From Anaerolinea sp. (GTDB taxonomy: Bacteria > Chloroflexota > Anaerolineae > JAAEKA01), in NCBI GenBank assembly GCA_014879765.1, contig JACSRL010000147.1, positions 1-6,141 of the forward strand: 6,141 nucleotides of DNA. Reading direction: 5' to 3'. The position numbers and the translations under genes were made by a program. Positions 6,055 through 6,141 of the stretch are shown in pieces (positions within the stretch are counted from its first letter, which is position 1; each line of letters begins with the position of its first letter). A model generated the notes under the pieces. That model was not told where the DNA came from and ran no database searches. It saw only the letters and a list, made by a program, of their open reading frames with translations.

Positions 6055-6072
6055 AAAAAAGGCTTGATGCCT
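6055..6072 (-). terminator. Weak intrinsic terminator candidate on the minus strand
   Basis: Read on the minus strand, AGGC-ATCAA-GCCT (6072 to 6060) forms a 4-bp stem with a 5-nt loop, followed by a T-run (6060-6055). The shape fits a terminator for a gene arriving from the right on the minus strand, beyond the window. The stem is short, so this is only a candidate. Confidence 0.25.
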
Positions 6073-6095
6073 GCAGGACTTACGCAAAACGTTGG

Positions 6096-6136
6096 TCGAG
6101 TAGGCCGTGCGGATCTCGATACGGCGGCCTACTCGA
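6096..6136. repeat. 12-bp inverted repeat at the right edge
   Basis: TCGAGTAGGCCG (6096-6107) and CGGCCTACTCGA (6125-6136) are perfect inverted repeats around a 17-nt loop. An alternative register pairs GCCGT (6104-6108) with ACGGC (6121-6125). The preceding GCAGGACTTACGCAAAACG resembles, from memory, insertion-sequence end regions, but no transposase is in the window. It could be a REP-like palindrome or the edge of a mobile element lying to the right. Confidence 0.65.
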
Positions 6137-6141
6137 TCTGA

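Larger units (their letters stand above)
5837..6141. other. Non-coding tail downstream of lpdA, rich in repeats
   Basis: These 305 bases are visibly less GC-rich than the genes. They hold the paired hairpin repeats (5867-5923), a CGAAGGCACGAA repeat (5978-6004), a possible minus-strand terminator (6055-6072) and an inverted repeat at the right edge (6096-6136). A plus-strand frame is open from 5896 to the TGA at 6139-6141, but its only ATG (6067) would give 24 residues, and its content is a translation of repeats. I support no gene here. Confidence 0.65.

Noticed and set aside
5896..6141. A plus-strand frame open to the TGA that ends the window
   Set aside because: The only ATG gives 24 residues, there is no ribosome binding site, and the content is translated repeats and a palindrome.

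Overview
The window carries a complete pyruvate dehydrogenase complex operon, three intact genes on the plus strand in the order E1, E2, E3. They are aceE (99-2789, homodimeric-type E1), aceF (2901-4193, dihydrolipoamide acetyltransferase with one lipoyl domain) and lpdA (4415-5836, dihydrolipoamide dehydrogenase). Every catalytic and cofactor motif I looked for is present, with no frameshift or truncation. The enzymes are ordinary central metabolism: E1 decarboxylates pyruvate on thiamine diphosphate, E2 carries the acetyl group on its lipoyl-lysine to CoA, and E3 reoxidises the lipoyl group with FAD and NAD+.

The unusual content is in the spacers. The aceE-aceF spacer and the aceF-lpdA spacer each hold an inverted-repeat element. 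The arms of each element are tandem degenerate heptamers (TAACNNG on the left, TTACGNN on the right). The two cores look homologous, both starting CCGGAGG(A/T)GCT(C/G)TGCG. The first element can fold into a stem of about 33 bp that begins inside the last codons of aceE and takes in its stop codon. A third, single-arm heptamer array precedes lpdA. It lies between two near-identical 15-bp repeats, the second of which contains the lpdA ribosome binding site.

The flanks are also repetitive. Positions 1-69 hold a 19-bp direct repeat with a 50-bp period. Downstream of lpdA a 24-bp repeat occurs twice with a 30-bp period and can form hairpins. The left and right repeats share a 16-base motif (14/16 identical) in opposite orientation, so the operon is bracketed by inverted copies of one repeat family. 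The last 300 bases hold no convincing gene: they contain these hairpins, a CGAAGGCACGAA repeat, a weak minus-strand terminator candidate and a 12-bp inverted repeat at the extreme right end.

The organism is a high-GC bacterium with strong G/C third-position bias, which also explains the long antisense open frames. Heptamer-rich spacers together with an aceE-type E1 make me think of Chloroflexota (Caldilinea/Anaerolineae-like), but this is a weak inference from recall. No promoter, regulator gene, RNA gene, CRISPR array or transposase gene could be identified.
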